Assembly (NCBI GenBank): GCA_023261685.1
Contig: JAHFOM010000043.1
Coordinates: forward strand, 1-7,186
Direction of reading: 5' to 3'
DNA length: 7,186 nt
DNA from: Candidatus Moraniibacteriota bacterium
GTDB lineage: Bacteria > Patescibacteriota > Minisyncoccia > Moranbacterales > UBA1568
Positions within the stretch are counted from its first letter, which is position 1. The number at the start of each line of letters is the position of its first letter. The notes under the pieces are model-generated. The model searched no databases. It worked only from the letters and a program-made list of their open reading frames with translations, and was not told where the DNA came from. Both the position numbers and the translations under genes were made by a program. This document shows positions 5,182-7,186 of this stretch, piece after piece.

Positions 5182-6081
5182 ATGTCAAACTTTGAAACGG
5201 GCAAACCGGCTACGAGTGAGATGGAAGATGCCACCGAAAAAGTCTCGGCACGGTTGGAAAAGATCAAGAGTACGCAAATCGGCGATTTATCTCCGGCAGA
5301 GCTGATGTTGTTGGCGGGAGAGCGTCAGGCGTTGGCGGAAAGAAAAGAAGAGGCGGTCATTGACAAGGCATACGAGGAGGCAGTAACGGAAAATACGGAG
5401 CGTGATGCCGTCAAGGAGGCGGAGGGAATAGCGCAAGAAAAACAGAAGGAGGAAGATAGAGCGCAGGAACAGGCGGATAAAGACAAGGCGGCGCAGATAG
5501 TGGAACAACTGAAAGGGGGAGGGCTTCACGCTGAAAACAGTGCAGACAATGAAGCTCGGCAGGCTCGGGTAACTGCTTTGAATAATCAGATTGTCAGTGG
5601 CGAGGGCATGCGTGATTCCCGCAAGCGCGCCGAAGCTATAAAAAATTTATCTGAAAGTCAGATTGAAGACGTTATTGGGGTTATAAAATCGTATAGCGGG
5701 ACATTTAAGGTACAATATGCTTTTCTGAACAATTTTGAATTTGATCCTAGAATCGTAACCCATCCAGAAATGACAGAAGTGTTTAAAAATATGTTGAAGT
5801 CTGAGCCACATCTTTATGATGTTGATAGGATATTGAGCATTCCATCTTTTCCGAAAGAAATACTGGATGATCCGGAAGTGCGCTCGAGTATCATAAGAAG
5901 CGAAGCAGATTTCTTAAAGCGACAGGCAGGACAGGCAGGAGAGAACTTTTCTTTCACAAGAAAAATACGAAGAGAGGTCGCTTTCAGTGCGGATGAAAAG
6001 AATAGTCTTAAGGAGCTCATTAAGAATGATGATACTATCAATTCAGATAAAAAAATTGAGATTTACCGGTGGTTGGGTTGA
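5182..6081 (+). CDS. unrecognised 299-aa charged, probably coiled-coil protein
   Basis: I do not recognise this protein. It has no signal peptide or membrane segment. Residues ~15-110 are dominated by Glu, Lys, Ala and Gln with few hydrophobics (for example KEAEGIAQEKQKEEDRAQEQ), fitting a long charged helix or coiled coil. A Gly-rich break (KGGG) follows. From about 135 to the end, shorter mixed helices with aromatic positions suggest a folded helical domain that ends EIYRWLG. A 9-bp tandem repeat (GACAGGCAG twice, 5921-5938) encodes GQAGQAG. The second half of the gene is visibly more AT-rich than the first, which may mean a composite origin or simply different composition constraints. It is transcribed divergently from the PaaX-like gene from a promoter with a G9 spacer and ends at a bidirectional terminator. 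The ATG at 5182 is supported by AAGG upstream and by its distance from the promoter. Confidence 0.7.
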   Translation: MSNFETGKPATSEMEDATEKVSARLEKIKSTQIGDLSPAELMLLAGERQALAERKEEAVIDKAYEEAVTENTERDAVKEAEGIAQEKQKEEDRAQEQADKDKAAQIVEQLKGGGLHAENSADNEARQARVTALNNQIVSGEGMRDSRKRAEAIKNLSESQIEDVIGVIKSYSGTFKVQYAFLNNFEFDPRIVTHPEMTEVFKNMLKSEPHLYDVDRILSIPSFPKEILDDPEVRSSIIRSEADFLKRQAGQAGENFSFTRKIRREVAFSADEKNSLKELIKNDDTINSDKKIEIYRWLG

Positions 6082-6117
6082 GAAAAAGATGTTTAGTGAT
6101 ATTTGGAGACTAAAAAC

Positions 6118-6145
6118 AAAACAGCGATAGAATCGCTGTTTTTTT
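6118..6145. terminator. bidirectional intrinsic terminator between the 299-aa gene and infB
   Basis: The core stem is ACAGCGAT (6121-6128) with ATCGCTGT (6132-6139) around the loop AGA, extended by A/T pairs to 11 bp. Seven T follow on the + strand (6139-6145). On the - strand the hairpin is followed by TTTTG and five more T, so it can also end the convergent infB transcript, whose stop lies 21 bp away at 6166-6168. Confidence 0.88.
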
Positions 6146-6165
6146 GTTTTGCGAGAAGGATCTGC

Positions 6166-7186
6166 TTATAATGTTCGTTTCTTTTCTTCTTCCTTGTAGC
6201 AGATGAGGGTGTCGCCGACTTGGATTTTGGTACTGCCTTCGAAGACGACGCCGCACTCATTGCCCTGATTGACTTCGTCGGCGTTCTGTTTGTTTTGCTG
6301 GAGATTTTGCATTTTTCCAGTCCCGACAATCTCATCATCGCGCTTGATTTCTATGAGCGAGCCGCGGATGAGCTTGCCTTCGCTTACGCGGCCGCCGACG
6401 ATCATATCATGCTTGCCGGTTTTGAAGACAGCCAGGACGGAGAGGCGGCCGTAGTCCGTGCGGACGATCTCGGGTGCCAGCATCGCAGTCAGTTTCTCTT
6501 TGACGGCCTCGACGAGTTTGTAGATGATATTATAGGTTTCGATTTTTATCCCGCTCCCTTCTGCCATCCGTTTGGCGACCGGAGTCGGTTCGCTGTTGAA
6601 GCCGAGGATGAGGGCATGCGCGCCTGCGGCAATTTTCACGTCGGACTCGGTGATAGCTCCCACGCCGGATGAGATGAGGTTGAGCGCGACTTCATCACTC
6701 TCGATGGTGGAGAGAATCTGTTCGATGGCTTCGAGTGATCCCTGCACATCAGCCTTCAAGATGAGCGCGAGTTTTTGTTTCTCACTGTCCTCTTCCTGAA
6801 TCCTTGTCATTTTTTTGGCACCGGCTTCTTTGGATATTGAGCGCGCCAAGCTCTTGCCGCTGACTACTTGTACGACGTCGTTCACTTGTGGAGCAACGTT
6901 GAATCCATAGAGGGTGGCCGGAACGGACGGTCCGGCGACTGCCAAACCTTTGCCGCTCCAGTCTTCGATATGGCGGATACGTCCGAAGGCGCTGCCGGCG
7001 ATGATGTCTTGACCGACCTTCAGCGTGCCGGTACGGACAAGGACAGTAGCGACGGGTCCTTTCTGAGGGTCGAGATGGGATTCGAGGACGATAGCTAGTC
7101 CGTCACGCTTGTTGTCAGCGCGGAAATCTTCCACTTCAGCGAGGAGCGCGATATTTTCCAGAAGCTCGTCGATGTTGATGTTGCTT
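6166..7186 (-). CDS. infB: translation initiation factor IF-2, C-terminal part, 5' end outside window
   Basis: The GTPase that delivers fMet-tRNA to the 30S subunit and promotes subunit joining. About 339 codons are visible. The frame stays open to the right edge with family-conserved residues (NINIDELLENIALLAEVEDF), so the internal GTG at 7134 is not the start; the GTP-binding domain lies outside the window. Visible in order are domain II (beta barrel; ESHLDPQKGPVATVLVRTGT), the linker helix, domain III (LKADVQGSLEAIEQIL, then SSGVGAITESDV) and domain IV (a second barrel ending NQGNECGVVFEGSTKIQVGD). The C-terminus EEKKRTL and TAA stop (6166-6168) look complete. The domain order matches E. 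coli IF-2. The gene converges on the 299-residue gene across a shared terminator. Confidence 0.97.
   Translation of the reverse strand, partial: SNINIDELLENIALLAEVEDFRADNKRDGLAIVLESHLDPQKGPVATVLVRTGTLKVGQDIIAGSAFGRIRHIEDWSGKGLAVAGPSVPATLYGFNVAPQVNDVVQVVSGKSLARSISKEAGAKKMTRIQEEDSEKQKLALILKADVQGSLEAIEQILSTIESDEVALNLISSGVGAITESDVKIAAGAHALILGFNSEPTPVAKRMAEGSGIKIETYNIIYKLVEAVKEKLTAMLAPEIVRTDYGRLSVLAVFKTGKHDMIVGGRVSEGKLIRGSLIEIKRDDEIVGTGKMQNLQQNKQNADEVNQGNECGVVFEGSTKIQVGDTLICYKEEEKKRTL

Noticed and set aside
6220..6672. + strand open frame of 150 codons opposite infB
   Set aside because: Antisense to conserved IF-2 domains III and IV; no independent support.

Overview
The window looks like a chromosomal segment of a small-genome bacterium, most plausibly a member of the Patescibacteria (Candidate Phyla Radiation). 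This is an inference. It rests on the 103-residue protein at 2074-2385 and the winged-helix plus Cas2-like protein at 4267-4857, both of types I associate with that group, on a tRNA gene that does not encode CCA, and on a mosaic of housekeeping genes and poorly characterised short genes. TGA ends several genes cleanly, so the standard bacterial code fits better than the TGA-glycine code of some Patescibacteria.

Layout, left to right. (1) Positions 2-1953, + strand: the 3' part of an RsuA/RluF-type rRNA pseudouridine synthase, a multi-pass YdjM-type (DUF457-like) putative metal-dependent membrane hydrolase, then a strong extended -10 promoter and a membrane-anchored lysozyme-like protein. (2) Positions 1975-4074, - strand: tRNA-Leu(UAG) with its own promoter, a 103-residue conserved hypothetical protein, an intergenic block built from two opposed arrays of degenerate 7-bp repeats, and the CCA-adding tRNA nucleotidyltransferase, whose promoter lies so close to its ATG that the mRNA may be leaderless. 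(3) Positions 4075-5181, accessory-looking and more AT-rich: a PaaX-like/Cas2-like gene on the - strand framed by two perfect 38-bp palindromes. These share an identical 22-bp centre and differ only by changes that are compensated on both arms. (4) Positions 5116-6081, + strand: an unrecognised 299-residue charged, probably coiled-coil protein behind a promoter whose -35/-10 spacer contains a run of nine G. (5) A bidirectional terminator, then the C-terminal two-thirds or so of translation initiation factor IF-2 on the - strand, running off the right edge.

The housekeeping theme is translation: rRNA modification, a tRNA, CCA addition and IF-2. The tRNA-Leu here lacks an encoded CCA, so it depends on the nucleotidyltransferase encoded about 0.5 kb away. 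The parts most worth a second look are the palindrome-framed PaaX/Cas2-like unit, the opposed heptamer arrays at 2390-2535, and the poly-G promoter at 5116-5145. All functional calls come from reading motifs by eye; no database search was possible.
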